From assembly GCF_001613085.1 (NCBI RefSeq), contig NZ_BDBR01000001.1:52612-116611 (forward strand): a stretch of DNA of 64,000 bases. Reading direction: 5' to 3'. The stretch comes from Nocardia salmonicida NBRC 13393 (GTDB taxonomy: Bacteria > Actinomycetota > Actinomycetes > Mycobacteriales > Mycobacteriaceae). Of this stretch, positions 9,091-19,325 are shown one piece after another. Position 1 is the stretch's first letter. Every line of letters begins with the position of its first letter. Made by a program: the position numbers and the translations under genes. The notes below the pieces were generated by a model. The model was given only the letters and a program-made list of their open reading frames with translations. It had not been told where the DNA came from and ran no database searches.

Positions 9091-9132
9091 AGGACACCGT
9101 GACGCAACGGATTGGGCGCTGCCGTGGTCACG

Positions 9133-10194
9133 TCACATCTCGCCGGCCGCGCGACCGGTCGCCTGCTCGGTGGTGTCAGTGCCATCCGCCGCGGGTGGCT
9201 CGGAAGACAGTGCTGTGGTGGTCGTTTCGAGAATTTCCGCTAGTGGCAGTCGCGGTGTCATCGGTTCCTCTTGTGGTCTGTTCGCCACCGTGCCCGCGCG
9301 AATCAGAATCTGTGGTTTCCCGGCACGCCCGGTCAACTCGCCGATGGCGGCACGACCGCGAGGGATTTCGGTCAGGTTGGTCAGCGGACAGGTAGCCAGG
9401 CCCAGGAGTGTGCACTCGAGCAACAGGGTCGAGACGATCTCGCCGCAGCGGAGGGTTTGCTCCGGTGAGCCGCCATCGGTGGTCAGGACCAGCACCATCG
9501 AGTGATCGACCTCGGGGCCTGACTCCGGAGAAGAATCCGGGAAGGCGGGAAAGCTGCGATCGATGCTCACTCGTCGGTGATCCTGCGGGGAGGGCAGCGC
9601 TCGCGCCGGCACACCTTCGCCGGCGAAATCGTGGCCCGTCCACCAGTGCAGTTCCGCCTGGTATCCGGCGTCGTAGCGGCGAATCGCCGCGCTCGCTCGC
9701 GCGGCATGCGCGAGGGCGGGGCGGCTGTCGTCGGCGAGAACATCCAGGGCGGCATCGGCGGGGGAGTACGAGCCACGCAGCATCGCTTCGACATCGTTCC
9801 AGGCCGGTGGCGCCAGGAACGGCCGTCGATCGGTGTGGCGCCGAGAAATCGCGTCCGCGCGCGTCAGATCGGCGTCGGTCACCAGGTCGGCTCGCTGGAA
9901 GGAGACGGTCGCGAGGTGAACTCGCCGATTCGGGTCGGGGAACCGGGTGATGTTCGACCGCCAGCCCGCGGCGGCCATGGCCACCCGGAAGTGGTCCAGG
10001 GCGATGCCGCAGCTGAGCAGCATCTGCCGACCCGATGTGTCCGTCGCGGGCAGCATGCGCTCGGGTACCGAGAAGAGTCGCATGATCTGCCCGTCGAAGG
10101 ACCAGCGCCAGGGCTGGGTGTTGTGCAGTGACGGAGCCCGTCCGGCAACTCGAACGGCCTCGCCGATTGTCTCTCCGGTCGGTACGGTGTTCAT
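9133..10194 (-). CDS. Acg-family nitroreductase-like FMN protein
   Basis: Second Acg/Rv2032-type flavoprotein, 353 residues from ATG 10194. Family features are GRAPSLHNTQPWRWSF near the N-terminus, RRYDAGYQAELHWWTG in the middle and RLPLAEIL near the end. It carries an extra ~30-residue Thr/Ala/Glu-rich C-terminal tail (ETTTTALSSEPPAADGTDTT) that the other three copies lack. Longer in-frame starts up to 10350 are rejected because they would read through the boxed promoter. Two imperfect DosR-like motifs lie 27-70 bases upstream. Confidence 0.88.
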   Translation of the reverse strand: MNTVPTGETIGEAVRVAGRAPSLHNTQPWRWSFDGQIMRLFSVPERMLPATDTSGRQMLLSCGIALDHFRVAMAAAGWRSNITRFPDPNRRVHLATVSFQRADLVTDADLTRADAISRRHTDRRPFLAPPAWNDVEAMLRGSYSPADAALDVLADDSRPALAHAARASAAIRRYDAGYQAELHWWTGHDFAGEGVPARALPSPQDHRRVSIDRSFPAFPDSSPESGPEVDHSMVLVLTTDGGSPEQTLRCGEIVSTLLLECTLLGLATCPLTNLTEIPRGRAAIGELTGRAGKPQILIRAGTVANRPQEEPMTPRLPLAEILETTTTALSSEPPAADGTDTTEQATGRAAGEM

Positions 10195-10220
10195 AGTTCG
10201 ACGGTAGGTGCGCGTGCGCG

Positions 10221-10264
10221 GGGACGAGAGTGCCATTCGCCCCGACCCCCGCGCCATTGGACCC
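10221..10264. promoter_or_regulatory. Two imperfect DosR-box-like sites
   Basis: GGGACGAGAGTGCCA (10221-10235) and, on the minus strand, GGGTCCAATGGCGC (10264-10251). The second differs by few bases from the box at 6485. Both lie directly upstream of the leftward nitroreductase gene. Confidence 0.45.
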
Positions 10265-10312
10265 GAGATCCGGCGTGGACAGCGAAGTCGTCGCGTCGGT
10301 TCCACGTCCCGG

Positions 10313-12376
10313 TCAGGGCAGAGGGCCGGGTACGTTGCGGTCCAGTTCATCGAGCCAGGCCCTGGCCGAGGCGTCGCTGGGAGCGCGCCAATCCCCGCGC
10401 GGCGACAGGGAGCCGCCCGATCCCACTTTGGGGGCGTTGGGCAGGGTCGAACGCTTGAATTGGCTGGTCTGGATGAACCGGCGCAGGAACTGAGCGAGCC
10501 AATATTTGATCGTCGGCAGGTCGTATTCGTGGCGGTGCTGCTCGGGAATGGTGTCGGGCCATCGTCCTCGCGTGCGATCGCCCCATGCCTGATGGGCGAG
10601 ATAGGCGACTCGGCTCGGGCGGGCGCCGAAGCGCAATAGCTGGTAGAGGTGGAAGTCCTGCAGGTCGTACGGACCGATCACGTCTTCGGAGCTCTGTATC
10701 GGCGCGCCTTCCCGCGCGGGGATCAGTTCGGGAGAGATCCGGGTGGCGAGCACGGACCGGAGAACCTCACCGGCATCCGGTCCGAAATCACCGCTGTCGG
10801 CGTTCCAGGAGATCAGGTGTTGGATGAGGGTCTTCGGCACCGAGGCGTTCACGCTGTAGTGCGCCATGTGATCGCCGACACCGAATGTGCACCATCCCAT
10901 CGCGAGCTCGCTGAGATCTCCGGTGCCGACAACCAAGCCGCGGTGCATGTTCGCCAACCGGAACAGGTGCGCGGTGCGTTCGCCGGCTTGCACGTTTTCG
11001 TAGGTGATGTCGTATTGTTGCGCGCCATCGGCCGCAGGGTGCCCCAGATCGCGCAGCATCTGCCGGGCGGAGCTGCTGATGTCGATTTCGTGTGCGGTGG
11101 CTCCGAGGGCGCGCATCAGTCGTCGTGCGTTGTCCAGCGTTGCGGCACTCGTGGCGAAACCAGGCATGGTGTAGGCCAGGACATTCGACCGTGGCAGACC
11201 CAGCCGATCCATGGTCCTGATCGCGACGATCAGCGCGAGAGTGGAATCGAGGCCGCCGGATACCCCGATCACCGCGTGCTGTGACCCGGTCGCGGCCATG
11301 CGTGTGCCCAGCCCCGCGACCTGGATGTGGTGTACTTCGGCACACCGTTCGTCACGGCTGTGTGGGTCGGCGGGGACGTAGGGGAAGCGCGGGATGTCGC
11401 GCCGAAGTACGGTCGCGGTGTCGGGGAGCGGCAGGGCGGTCCGGATGCGCCGGAACCGGGTCACGCGTTCTCGATGATCGGTGGCGTTGTCGGTGAAGCT
11501 GGTCATACGCAAGCGATCCGCGGCGAGGCGTTGTAGATCGATATCAGCGCTCACCAGTTGCGGTTCGTTGCTGAAGCGGGTGCCCTCCGCGAGCAGGTTT
11601 CCGTTTTCGCAGATCATCGCCTGGCCGTCCCACGCCATATCGGTGGTGGACTCACCGTCCCCTGCGGAGGTGTAGAGATAGGCGGCGACGTTGCGGGCCG
11701 AGGTCCCCACGCACAGCTCGCGCCGGTAGTCCGCTTTGCCGACCACGATATTGCTCGCCGACAGGTTGGCCAGCACGGTGGCGCCGGACAGCGCGGCAAA
11801 GACGCTGGGCGGCGCAGGAACCCAGCTGTCCTGACATATCTCCACGTGCAACACGAACCCGTCGAGGTTCGTCGCCTCGAACAGCAGGTCGGCGCCGAAC
11901 GGTACGTGCTGCCCGTCTATGTCGAGGTGATCGTCGACCGCGTCGCGTGCGGCGGCGAACTGGCGCTTCTCATAGAACTCCTGATAGTTCGGCAGGTAGC
12001 TTTTCGGCACCACGCCCAGCACCTGCCCGCCGCTGATGGCAACCGCGCAATTGAACAGGCGTCCGTGCGCCCGCAGCGGCACTCCCACCACCATGAGCGT
12101 GGCGATATCGACACTCTCGGCAATCAGGCGTCGCAGTGCCGACTGCACGGCGACGTCCAGCGCGTCCTGGTGAAACAGGTCGTCGGCCGTGTAGCTCGAT
12201 ATGCCGAGTTCGGGGAAGACTGTGACCACGACGCCATCGTCAGCTGCGCGCCGGGCCGAGCGCAGTGTTTGCTCGGCGTTATAGTCCGGATCCGCCACAC
12301 CGACCGTCGGGACAGCGACCGCGACGCGAGCGAATCCATGGCGATAGAGGCACTGGAAAGCAGATTCTCGATTCAC
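10313..12376 (-). CDS. nadE: Glutamine-dependent NAD+ synthetase
   Basis: Makes NAD+ from nicotinic acid adenine dinucleotide, ATP and glutamine-derived ammonia. The 687-residue protein has an N-terminal nitrilase-type glutaminase with triad Glu56 (FPELGISSY), Lys125 ([11 protein letters not shown]) and Cys181 (HVEICQDSW). The C-terminal synthetase has the ATP loop [12 protein letters not shown]. Length agrees with the M. tuberculosis enzyme of about 680 residues. The GTG at 12376 is chosen because GGGAGTGGAG precedes it; the frame extends to 12556 without a better start. In this island it may maintain NAD pools during respiratory arrest. Whether it is the only nadE of the organism cannot be seen. 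Confidence 0.93.
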   Translation of the reverse strand: MNRESAFQCLYRHGFARVAVAVPTVGVADPDYNAEQTLRSARRAADDGVVVTVFPELGISSYTADDLFHQDALDVAVQSALRRLIAESVDIATLMVVGVPLRAHGRLFNCAVAISGGQVLGVVPKSYLPNYQEFYEKRQFAAARDAVDDHLDIDGQHVPFGADLLFEATNLDGFVLHVEICQDSWVPAPPSVFAALSGATVLANLSASNIVVGKADYRRELCVGTSARNVAAYLYTSAGDGESTTDMAWDGQAMICENGNLLAEGTRFSNEPQLVSADIDLQRLAADRLRMTSFTDNATDHRERVTRFRRIRTALPLPDTATVLRRDIPRFPYVPADPHSRDERCAEVHHIQVAGLGTRMAATGSQHAVIGVSGGLDSTLALIVAIRTMDRLGLPRSNVLAYTMPGFATSAATLDNARRLMRALGATAHEIDISSSARQMLRDLGHPAADGAQQYDITYENVQAGERTAHLFRLANMHRGLVVGTGDLSELAMGWCTFGVGDHMAHYSVNASVPKTLIQHLISWNADSGDFGPDAGEVLRSVLATRISPELIPAREGAPIQSSEDVIGPYDLQDFHLYQLLRFGARPSRVAYLAHQAWGDRTRGRWPDTIPEQHRHEYDLPTIKYWLAQFLRRFIQTSQFKRSTLPNAPKVGSGGSLSPRGDWRAPSDASARAWLDELDRNVPGPLP

Positions 12377-12419
12377 GGCGACTCCACTCCCTGCGTACCC
12401 ATCGCCCGCCGGGCGCTGG

Positions 12420-12878
12420 CTATACCGGCGTCTGGTCGTTCGAGGTGACCGGAAGATTCTGGGCGCACACCGTTTCCACGAACTCGCTGACGACGGGGTC
12501 CGGCATCGTCCGTGCGATGTCGGCTTCGGTGACGATGCCGACGAGCCTGCCGTCATCGGTGACCGGAAGCCGTCGGATCTGATGATTTCGCATCAGCGCG
12601 ATGGCGGCGTCGAGGTCGGTGGCGACATCGACTGTGTGGAGATCGCCGGCTCCCTGAGCGAGCTCACCTGCGGTCGTTGTCTGCGGATTGTGTCCCAGAG
12701 CAATGCATTTCACGACGATGTCGCGATCGGTGACGATGCCGACAGGTCGTCCGTCCCCATCACAGATCGGGAGAGCCCCGACATCGAGTTGGCGCATGCG
12801 CTGAGCGGCCGATTCCATGGTGTCGCGCACACTGATGTGTGCCACGTCCGTACGCATGATCGTTGCTGTCGTGGTCAT
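12420..12878 (-). CDS. hrp1: Two-CBS-domain protein, Hrp1-like
   Basis: Small cytoplasmic protein of 152 residues with two CBS domains (about 8-60 and 75-128). Both show the typical GxPVxD/GIVTxxDI strands ([41 protein letters not shown]). The order and many residues match hypoxic response protein 1 (Rv2626c), a strongly DosR-induced secreted/zinc-binding protein. The ligand is unknown. Start ATG 12878 has GGGAG upstream. In the same frame an ORF runs from the frameshifted Usp into this gene, but the sequence between has no coding character, so the genes are separate. A duplicated 72-base element lies 120 bases upstream. Confidence 0.88.
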   Translation of the reverse strand: MTTTATIMRTDVAHISVRDTMESAAQRMRQLDVGALPICDGDGRPVGIVTDRDIVVKCIALGHNPQTTTAGELAQGAGDLHTVDVATDLDAAIALMRNHQIRRLPVTDDGRLVGIVTEADIARTMPDPVVSEFVETVCAQNLPVTSNDQTPV

Positions 12879-12997
12879 TCGAGTACTCCCATCTGGTAAT
12901 GACAGTGTGTTTCGTCCAGTGCTCGGGCCGTTCCAGGCGGCGGATGGGGACCTGGTATTCGGCCGATGCCGATTCAGGAGAAACGGTCCGACTCCGA

Positions 12998-13069
12998 TCA
13001 GTCTCGACCCGCGCACGTGGTGGCGGAAAGTGCCACAGGTCGCCGACCCAGGAGCCGGACGGCCCTCGA
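12998..13069. repeat. 72-base promoter-associated element, copy 1
   Basis: Matches 43617-43688 without gaps at 64 of 72 positions by my hand alignment. It contains the inverted repeat GTGGCGGAAAGTGCCAC, which on the minus strand reads GTGGCACTTTCCGCCAC, a possible DosR-box variant. It lies in the 250-base gap upstream of the leftward hrp1-like gene. The rest of that gap holds no gene. Confidence 0.75.
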
Positions 13070-13129
13070 TCGGCGGGGTGGTGCAGCTGCACTCCTCGGG
13101 GCCGAAGGTCCACCGGTGGCGCGATGTGC

Positions 13130-14066
13130 TCATGAACTGTGCGAGCCGTTCGGATGAACGACCATGACCGGGCAGTCGGCGTGCTGGACAAGCGAATTGC
13201 TGGTCGATCCGAGCAGCAGGCCACGAAATCCACCGCGGCCTCGGTTGCCGACCACGACGAGTTGCGCGACTTTCGACCACGCGAGCAGGCGAAAACGCGG
13301 CCCCGCCAGATAGACCTTGCGTACGACCTCGACGTCGGGGAATTTCTCCTGCCAGCCGACCAATTGTTCGGCGAGTACGGCATCGGCTCGGGCGCGGACC
13401 TCCGCGTCGCGGATGATCTCGGGCAGGGCGCCGAACCTGTCGAAACTCAGGTCGCTCCAGGTGTGCACGGCGACCAGCCGCGCCCCGCCGGTCAGCCGCC
13501 TCGGCAAAGGCGGCGCCGATCGCGGCCGCACCGCGTGCGCTGCCGTCCACACCCACGACCACCGGCCCCTCGTGCCGGGCCACCTGCGCGGTGTCGGCGC
13601 CGCGCGCCACGACGACGGCGCCGCGACCGTGGCTGACGACGGCCAGCAAGGTAGAGCCGAGATGCGCGATCGTGCCACCCGTGCCGGAAGTTCCGACCAC
13701 CAGCAGGTGCGCGACGGCCGACCGTTCGATCAGTGCTCGGGCCGGAGATTGTTCCGAGATCGACACAACGATGTCCAGATCGGGGTCCACCCTGCGCGCT
13801 GCCTCGGCGGCGGCCGTGAGTTGTTCGACGCCGTGGGCACGAATCGTGTCCAGGACAGGGGGAACCATGACGTCGTAGACACCGAGGGTGCCGCGGGTAG
13901 CCATCAGGTCGAGGGCATGGACTATTTCGAGTCGTCGGCGGCGTCTCGACGCGACGTCGGCCGCCCAGTCGACGGCACGAGCAGCGCCCGGCGAGCCGTC
14001 GATTCCGACGACGACCGGTGCCGATGTCGGTCGGTGCGGGTCGTCGCCGCGGTCGGCAGTCGTCAT
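13130..14066 (-). pseudogene. Tandem universal stress protein, frameshifted
   Basis: A Usp gene of about 310 codons split between two frames. From ATG 14066 the first domain (VVVGIDGSPGAARAVDWAA) and the beginning of the second (VVVGVDGSARGAAAIGAAFAEA) are in one frame. From about 13482-13491 the protein continues one base out of phase as ARLVAVHTWSDL and ends with GLLLGSTSNSLVQHADCPVMVVHP. Dropping one base from the CGGCGGGG tract (minus strand) restores EAADRGARLVAVH, which aligns with both neighbouring Usp paralogues. Everything else looks intact, so this is a recent mutation, a phase-variable tract or a sequencing error. As read, the protein would lose the second domain. Confidence 0.8.
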
Positions 14067-14223
14067 CGGAGTCCCTTCTCGATCGAACATGTGCGCGCTT
14101 CGGTTGGTGTGTCCTCGACAACCACACGCTCTCGCTCGAGTACTCGAGGTAGTTCCTTGCAGTCGATGTCAGGGTGCACTGCGCGGTGCGAACCGCAGCA
14201 GGGTCTCGAGACCCGCGCGGGCA

Positions 14224-14271
14224 GGCCTTTCGTCCTGACCATGCGTGATTTCGGCAGGGACATTCGCGGGC
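14224..14271. promoter_or_regulatory. Candidate DosR-like sites, divergent promoter
   Basis: GGCCTTTCGTCC (14224-14235, minus-strand GGACGAAAGGCC) and GGGACATTCGCGGGC (14257-14271) lie in the 274-base gap between the frameshifted Usp gene and the membrane protein gene. They match the GGAC/GGCC arms only partly. Confidence 0.35.
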
Positions 14272-14340
14272 GAACGGCACTGTCGCCTGGATGGACCGAG
14301 GAGGAAGGTGACAAGACGAACACAGATCGAGGAGGGCCCG

Positions 14341-14973
14341 ATGCCCGTCGAAGCGGGAAAGCTGATGTGGCGCCGCTGGATCGTCTTTGTCACCGTCGGG
14401 GAGTTTCTGGGCTTCTCGGTGCCGGCGATCGTCGCGGCGTCGCTGTGGGATCGCGCCGGATGGTCGGCGACAGCGTCGTTGCTGGTGGCAGGCGTGGGCG
14501 AGGGCGTGGTGCTCGGGTGGTTCCAAGCCAGGGCACTTCGCCCCGCGCTTCCTGACATTCCCGGCCACGCCTGGGTCGCGGCGACGGCGATCGGCGCATC
14601 TGTCGCGTGGTCGGTGGCGATGGTGCCGGTGAGCACCGATGGTTTCGCTGGTTGGCCGAGAGCGGTGGCGACAGTGGCGCTGGGTATGAGCGGCGCCGTG
14701 GTGGTGTCGGCCATCGGGGTGGCTCAGTGGGTGGTCCTGCGCCGGCATCTGACCGGAGCCGGCTGGTGGATCGGCGCGACGGCGCTCTCCTGGGCGGCCG
14801 GGCTGGTGGCCTTCGTGCTCTTCACCAGTCCCCTGTGGCACCCGGGGCAGCCGACCGGCGAGATAGCCCTGATCGGTATCGCAGGGGGATTGCTGATGGC
14901 CTTTGTCATGGCGTGTGTCTCGGGGAGATTCTTGGTGTGGCTTTTGCGCGCACAGGCCGACCGTGGGCAGTGA
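14341..14973 (+). CDS. Integral membrane protein, unknown function
   Basis: Protein of 210 residues with about six hydrophobic segments and a short cytoplasmic tail. It has an internal similarity: GVGEGVVLGWFQARALRPAL in the first half and GVAQWVVLRRHLTGAGWW in the second, which suggests an ancient duplication of a three-helix unit. The start ATG 14341 directly follows GAGGAGGGCCCG. It is transcribed away from the frameshifted Usp gene and converges with the phosphoribosyltransferase/esterase fusion. I do not recognise a named family; similar proteins are common in actinobacteria. Function cannot be inferred beyond membrane location. Confidence 0.75.
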   Translation: MPVEAGKLMWRRWIVFVTVGEFLGFSVPAIVAASLWDRAGWSATASLLVAGVGEGVVLGWFQARALRPALPDIPGHAWVAATAIGASVAWSVAMVPVSTDGFAGWPRAVATVALGMSGAVVVSAIGVAQWVVLRRHLTGAGWWIGATALSWAAGLVAFVLFTSPLWHPGQPTGEIALIGIAGGLLMAFVMACVSGRFLVWLLRAQADRGQ

Positions 14974-15021
14974 TTCGACCAGCACGGGCTCACCCGCGGG
15001 GGAGACTGGCGGGTCGGCTCG

Positions 15022-17052
15022 TCACAGCCCTGTCGGATAGGTCTCCGGTGCTCTCTCCACGCTCCAGCGGCCGGTGGGCTCGAGCGGCTCCAGGGCGGTG
15101 GTGCGGTCGATGTGGACGATCGCGTCGAACTGGTCGGCGGCGCGGGTGTGGAAGTAGTGGCTCTGCCGCTCGGTGCCGGGGGCGTAGACGACGCCGATGG
15201 CCCGCTGCAAGCGCGCCTGCCCGAGCGCACGCGCGGCGGCGTTGCCGGTGTCCATCCGCACCATGAACTCACCGGCGCCGGTGTCGTGCAGCAGTGTCTC
15301 CATGCTGGACGGCAGTGCGGGGCGAACAGTTTCGTGGATGGCCGAGCCACCCCACTCTTGTGCGGCGGTGACCGATCCGTAGTAGGTACTGAAGCCGATC
15401 GTTGTGCAGTGCGCACCGTGACGTTGCCGCATCAGCTGTCCGATCGTCACCTGGCCTTCGGCGCCCAGTTCGGTGGCTCGAGCGTCGCCGACATGCGAAT
15501 TGTGGGCCCAGATGACGATTTTCGGAATCCGGCGGCTGCCGTGTAGGTGCTGATGAAGATGCTCACGCAGCGCGTCGAGAGTGTCGGCCATATGTTCGTC
15601 ACGAAGGTTCCACGACGCGGTGTGGTTGCCGAACATCGTGCGGTAGTACTGCTCGGCGTTGCGGACCGACCACGCGTTGCGCAGGGCATCGAAAAGCTCC
15701 TCGGCGGCGATCGGGTCCGCGCCCGTCTCGGTCAACGTCTTGCGCTGGAGTTCGACCAGCTGCGCGACGGCCTGGTCTTCGCAAGATCTGCCCGCGCCGA
15801 AGGCCGCCCCGTATCCGTAGGCCTGGCCGTCATCGTTGCAGGTCTGGTCGAAACAGCCGTATCGCGCCTTGGCTCGTTGGGCGGCTCGGAGGTCGGCTCG
15901 TTCGAGGTAGCGCACCACTTCGTTCATGGATCGATGCAGGCTGTAGAGGTCCAGACCGTAGAAACCGGTGGTGGGCTCGTCGGCGCGCACGCGGTCGTCG
16001 TTGTGGTCACGCAGCCAGCCGACGAAGTCGCGCACTACCGTATTGCGCCACATCCAGGCGGGGAACCGCTGGAATCCGCGCAGAGCTTCTTCCGCGGTGG
16101 TGTCGTTTCCACGCGCATGGACGTAGCGGTTGACGCGCGCTGCGTCAGGCCAGTCGGCCTCCACCGCGACAGCGTCGAATCCCCGCTGCTCGATCAGCCA
16201 TTTCGTCATCTCGGCACGCGCGGAATAGAACTCGTGCGTTCCATGGGTGCTCTCGCCGATCAACACGATGTTCGCCGTACCGATCAGATCGTCGAGTTCG
16301 CTGTCGGAGGGAACGCCCGCGGGTGCGCCGATCGCGCATGTCCGAATCGCACGCACCGGGTCGGTCGCCGATGTCGCGAGCCCGGTCGTCGGGGTGGACA
16401 TGAGCTTCTGTACCTGTTCGTCGGTGACCTGGGTGAAATCCCAGTACGACGCGCCGACGGCATGAAACGGCGACGGTATCGTCGCGCACACCACTTCATC
16501 GACCATCGCGCCGAGTTCCCGGCACGTCGATTCCGGTGCTGCGGGGATCGCGACGACGATGCGCTGAGGTTCTTGCGTTCGAATCGCGTCGATCGCGGCG
16601 AACATGCTCGCGCCGGTGGCCAGACCGTCGTCGACGAGGATCACCGTTCGCCCGGTGACCTCGAGCGGGCCTCGGTCATCGCGATAGGCGACCTCTCGTC
16701 GTGCGAGCTCGTCTGCTTCGGCGTCGGCCACGGCGCGGACCTGTTCGGAGGTCAGGCGCAGTGCCCGGACGACATCGTCGGCGAGGACTATCCGGCCTCC
16801 TGTCGCGAGCGCGCCGAAGGCGAACTCCGGGTTGCCGGGGACGCCCAGCTTGCGCACCACCAGGGCATCCAACGGTGCGTCGAGGGCTGCTGCCACCTCC
16901 CAGGCCACCGGAATTCCACCGCGCGGCAGCCCGAGCACGATCACATCATCCTGGTCCCGGTAGTGCCCGAGCAGTTCCGCCATGGCCTGTCCGGCCTCTC
17001 TGCGATCACGGAAGATCCGGCGGGAATCCTCGCGCAGTGCGATCGGGTTCAT
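15022..17052 (-). CDS. Phosphoribosyltransferase-erythromycin esterase fusion
   Basis: A 676-residue two-domain protein matching the architecture of M. tuberculosis Rv2030c, a DosR-regulon gene next to hspX. Residues 1-225 form a type I phosphoribosyltransferase with the PRPP loop [12 protein letters not shown] (138-149). Residues from about 240 form an erythromycin-esterase-like domain with [23 protein letters not shown] and [11 protein letters not shown], which carry the Glu/His residues of that family. Real substrates are unknown for both halves. Start ATG 17052 follows GAGGCAACG. It lies 28 bases after the GNAT gene and is probably the last gene of the operon Usp-SRPBCC-ADH-GNAT-this gene. 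Confidence 0.9.
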   Translation of the reverse strand: MNPIALREDSRRIFRDRREAGQAMAELLGHYRDQDDVIVLGLPRGGIPVAWEVAAALDAPLDALVVRKLGVPGNPEFAFGALATGGRIVLADDVVRALRLTSEQVRAVADAEADELARREVAYRDDRGPLEVTGRTVILVDDGLATGASMFAAIDAIRTQEPQRIVVAIPAAPESTCRELGAMVDEVVCATIPSPFHAVGASYWDFTQVTDEQVQKLMSTPTTGLATSATDPVRAIRTCAIGAPAGVPSDSELDDLIGTANIVLIGESTHGTHEFYSARAEMTKWLIEQRGFDAVAVEADWPDAARVNRYVHARGNDTTAEEALRGFQRFPAWMWRNTVVRDFVGWLRDHNDDRVRADEPTTGFYGLDLYSLHRSMNEVVRYLERADLRAAQRAKARYGCFDQTCNDDGQAYGYGAAFGAGRSCEDQAVAQLVELQRKTLTETGADPIAAEELFDALRNAWSVRNAEQYYRTMFGNHTASWNLRDEHMADTLDALREHLHQHLHGSRRIPKIVIWAHNSHVGDARATELGAEGQVTIGQLMRQRHGAHCTTIGFSTYYGSVTAAQEWGGSAIHETVRPALPSSMETLLHDTGAGEFMVRMDTGNAAARALGQARLQRAIGVVYAPGTERQSHYFHTRAADQFDAIVHIDRTTALEPLEPTGRWSVERAPETYPTGL

Positions 17053-17080
17053 CGTTGCCTCGATTCGGTTGCTTGCTGCC

Positions 17081-17611
17081 TCAGGTGTTCGCTCTCGCCG
17101 CACGATGTCGCCGAGAAGCCGAACTGGGCTCGGAGTTGCGCAGGTGGAATGCGATCTGGATGACGCCGTCGCTGCGGTGGGCCGAGATCGGGAGGTCGGA
17201 ATCGATGATGAGTCGCATGGCTTTCGAGTTGGTCGGCACCACCTCGGCGATGAACCGGTCGAGGCCGCGGGCGCGGCCCAGCGCGGCGAGCCGATAGAGC
17301 AGGTCGGTGCCGATGCCGTGGTGTTGTTCGCCGCCGGCGACGACCATGGCGATCTCCGCGCTGACGCCGTCGTCGAGGACGACGAAATTCGCCACGCCGA
17401 TGAGATCGTCGTCGATGAAGGCTCCGACAGCGCAGTGCGTGCGATCGTTCGACGCGATCGAGCCGACCACTCGGTCGAGGTTCTTGGGCGGTGGCCCGAA
17501 GAACCGGAAGTAGCCGTCGGTGCCCGCTAGATCGGCGTGAAGTTCGAGCACCGCGGCCCGGTCGCTGGGGCGGAGTTTCCGGAAGCCGATGTTCGACGTC
17601 GCGGTCGTCAT
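17081..17611 (-). CDS. GNAT family N-acetyltransferase
   Basis: Protein of 176 residues with a GNAT fold. The acetyl-CoA pyrophosphate loop is HHGIGTDLL (Q/R-x-x-G-x-G type), followed by [23 protein letters not shown]. The beginning [16 protein letters not shown] is typical of GNAT domains related to those attached to acyl-CoA synthetase/Pat-type acetyltransferases. The acceptor substrate is unknown. Its start codon overlaps the stop of the alcohol dehydrogenase gene (ATGA), so the genes are coupled. It could link acetyl-CoA level to protein acetylation in this stress operon, but that is speculation. Confidence 0.82.
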   Translation of the reverse strand: MTTATSNIGFRKLRPSDRAAVLELHADLAGTDGYFRFFGPPPKNLDRVVGSIASNDRTHCAVGAFIDDDLIGVANFVVLDDGVSAEIAMVVAGGEQHHGIGTDLLYRLAALGRARGLDRFIAEVVPTNSKAMRLIIDSDLPISAHRSDGVIQIAFHLRNSEPSSASRRHRAARANT

Positions 17612-18666
17612 GGCTGCTCGGCCTTCGTCTGCGTGACGGTGACTTTCAGCGCGCCCGTTTCCGCGGCCCGCGCGAAAGTGTCGTAGGCGTCGGCGAATTC
17701 GCCCATCTCGAAACGGTGGGTGATCATCGGGGTGGGATCGAGATGCCCGGATCGGATCAGCTCGATCAGGCGCGGTGTCGAGTCGGTATCCACCAGACCG
17801 GTGGTGATGGTCAGATCACGGCTCCACAGGTTCTCGAGATGGAGCGACGCGGGTGCACCGTGCACGCCGATATTGGCGACGTGACCGCCGGGACGCACGA
17901 GATCGACGGCCAGTTCGAAGGTTTCGGGTACACCGACTGCCTCCATTGCCACATCGGCACCCCGACCACCGGTGAGCTCGGCGACCCTGGCGCGCACATC
18001 GTCGCGGCGGCTGTTGAGTACCGGCTCGGCACCGAGTTCGCGCGCGGCCGCCAACCGGGTGTCGGCGAGATCGATGACGATGATGCGGCTCGGGCTGTAG
18101 AGCCGCGCGGTCATGACCGCGGCCAGGCCGATCGGCCCCGCGCCCACGATGACAACTGTGTCGCCGGGCCGCACCCTGCCGTTGCGCACGCCGACTTCGT
18201 AGCTGGTGGGCAGGATATCGGCCAGCATGAGCATCTGCTCGTCGCTGATACCGGGCGGGATCGGGTGGGTCGACATATCGGCGAACGGCACGCGCACCGA
18301 TTCGGCATGGGTGCCATCGATTTCGTGGCCGAGCAGCCATCCGCCGCCGCCGGTGCACAGCCCGTAGCGGGCCTCGCGGCAGGACGCACAGCTTCCACAT
18401 GCGGAGATGCACGAAACGAGAACGCGATCGCCGACCCGGAGGGTGCGCACAGCGCTGCCGACGGCGGCAACGGTTCCGACGGCCTCGTGACCGAGAATCC
18501 GTCCGCGCTCGACCTCGGGCACGTCACCCTGGAGAATGTGTAGGTCGGTCCCGCAAATGGTGGCTGTGTCGACGGTGACGACAGCGTCGGTGCTGTCGAG
18601 GATCACCGGATCGGGGACCTCGCGGCGGTGCGGACGTCCTGGGCCGTCGTAGACCATGGCGAACAT
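17608..18666 (-). CDS. Zinc-dependent alcohol dehydrogenase
   Basis: Medium-chain dehydrogenase of 352 residues, cytoplasmic, NAD(P)-dependent. Catalytic zinc ligands are Cys38 (ICGTDLH) and His60-Glu61 (GHE). The structural zinc site is Cys90, 93, 96 and 104 (CGSCASCREARYGLC). The Rossmann loop is VGAGPIGLAA (174-183). Overall it resembles the threonine/alcohol dehydrogenase group, and MFAMVYDGPG is a typical start. The frame extends to 19110 but ATG 18666 has a strong GAAAGGAG site. It is in an operon with SRPBCC upstream and GNAT downstream. In the island it may help recycle NADH under hypoxia. Confidence 0.9.
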   Translation of the reverse strand: MFAMVYDGPGRPHRREVPDPVILDSTDAVVTVDTATICGTDLHILQGDVPEVERGRILGHEAVGTVAAVGSAVRTLRVGDRVLVSCISACGSCASCREARYGLCTGGGGWLLGHEIDGTHAESVRVPFADMSTHPIPPGISDEQMLMLADILPTSYEVGVRNGRVRPGDTVVIVGAGPIGLAAVMTARLYSPSRIIVIDLADTRLAAARELGAEPVLNSRRDDVRARVAELTGGRGADVAMEAVGVPETFELAVDLVRPGGHVANIGVHGAPASLHLENLWSRDLTITTGLVDTDSTPRLIELIRSGHLDPTPMITHRFEMGEFADAYDTFARAAETGALKVTVTQTKAEQP

Positions 18667-18683
18667 CGAAGACTCCTTTCGGA

Positions 18684-19325
18684 TCAGAATGCGCTCTGAC
18701 TCATGACCATGCGCTCGGCACGGGTTCGGATGCCCGAGAGCATCTTTCGCTCCATGATCAAGCTGCCCGGTTCGGCGACGAGCTGGGTGAACAACCGTGA
18801 GCTCGGCGACGCTCCGGTCAGCGAGATGAGATTGCGACTGATCAGCCGGGTACCAGCGGGTTCGGGGTAGAGGTTGAATGACCAGACCCAGTTGCCGTCC
18901 TCGGAGCTGAACACGAGCGACCGGTCGGTTTCGAGCACTCCGATACGCATCCGGGGGCCGTTCGTGCCGAGCGCGATCACGTCGCCGAGTGCCGGATGCT
19001 GGAATTCGGGCAGGATCTCGTCGGCGCTGTGCATGTCGAGGCCGAGGAGGTTCTCGATCCAGTCGTAGGTATACGCGCCGCCGCGCCCGGGACCGATCTG
19101 CACGAGCCACGGCCAGATCGCCGCTGGGTCGGCCGCCACGGTGATCGCCCTGGTTGTTCGAATATCAGGGTTGGAGAGCAATTCGTCGCCGGGCATTGTT
19201 CGCTCCGCTTCGTCGCGGGTCGCGCCCCAGGTCGCGATCCGTTTTCGCAGGAGAACCGAATATCCGAGCGCGAGTCCGGCGACGTAGGTCGCGGTACCGA
19301 TGGCGAGAGCCGTGGTGTTCTTCAT
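18684..19325 (-). CDS. Membrane-anchored SRPBCC-like protein
   Basis: Protein of 213 residues with one N-terminal hydrophobic segment (about residues 4-24, ALAIGTATYVAGLALGYSVL) followed by a START/SRPBCC-like domain. Indicative segments are ITVAADPAAIWPWLVQIGPGRGGAYTY and the later VFSSEDGNWVWSFNLYPE. Such domains bind hydrophobic ligands; the ligand is unknown. The start overlaps the Usp stop (ATGA), so the two are coupled. The frame reads further upstream to 19472 but inside the Usp coding region, so that extension is rejected. Confidence 0.75.
   Translation of the reverse strand: MKNTTALAIGTATYVAGLALGYSVLLRKRIATWGATRDEAERTMPGDELLSNPDIRTTRAITVAADPAAIWPWLVQIGPGRGGAYTYDWIENLLGLDMHSADEILPEFQHPALGDVIALGTNGPRMRIGVLETDRSLVFSSEDGNWVWSFNLYPEPAGTRLISRNLISLTGASPSSRLFTQLVAEPGSLIMERKMLSGIRTRAERMVMSQSAF

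Noticed and set aside
12420..14090. A 556-codon leftward frame that would fuse Usp to the CBS protein
   Set aside because: The middle part has no coding character, the real second Usp domain continues in another frame, and the CBS gene has its own start with a ribosome site. It is a product of the frameshift.
15547..17163. A 538-codon rightward ORF
   Set aside because: It is fully antisense to the phosphoribosyltransferase-esterase gene, which has family motifs throughout; it is a GC-rich shadow.
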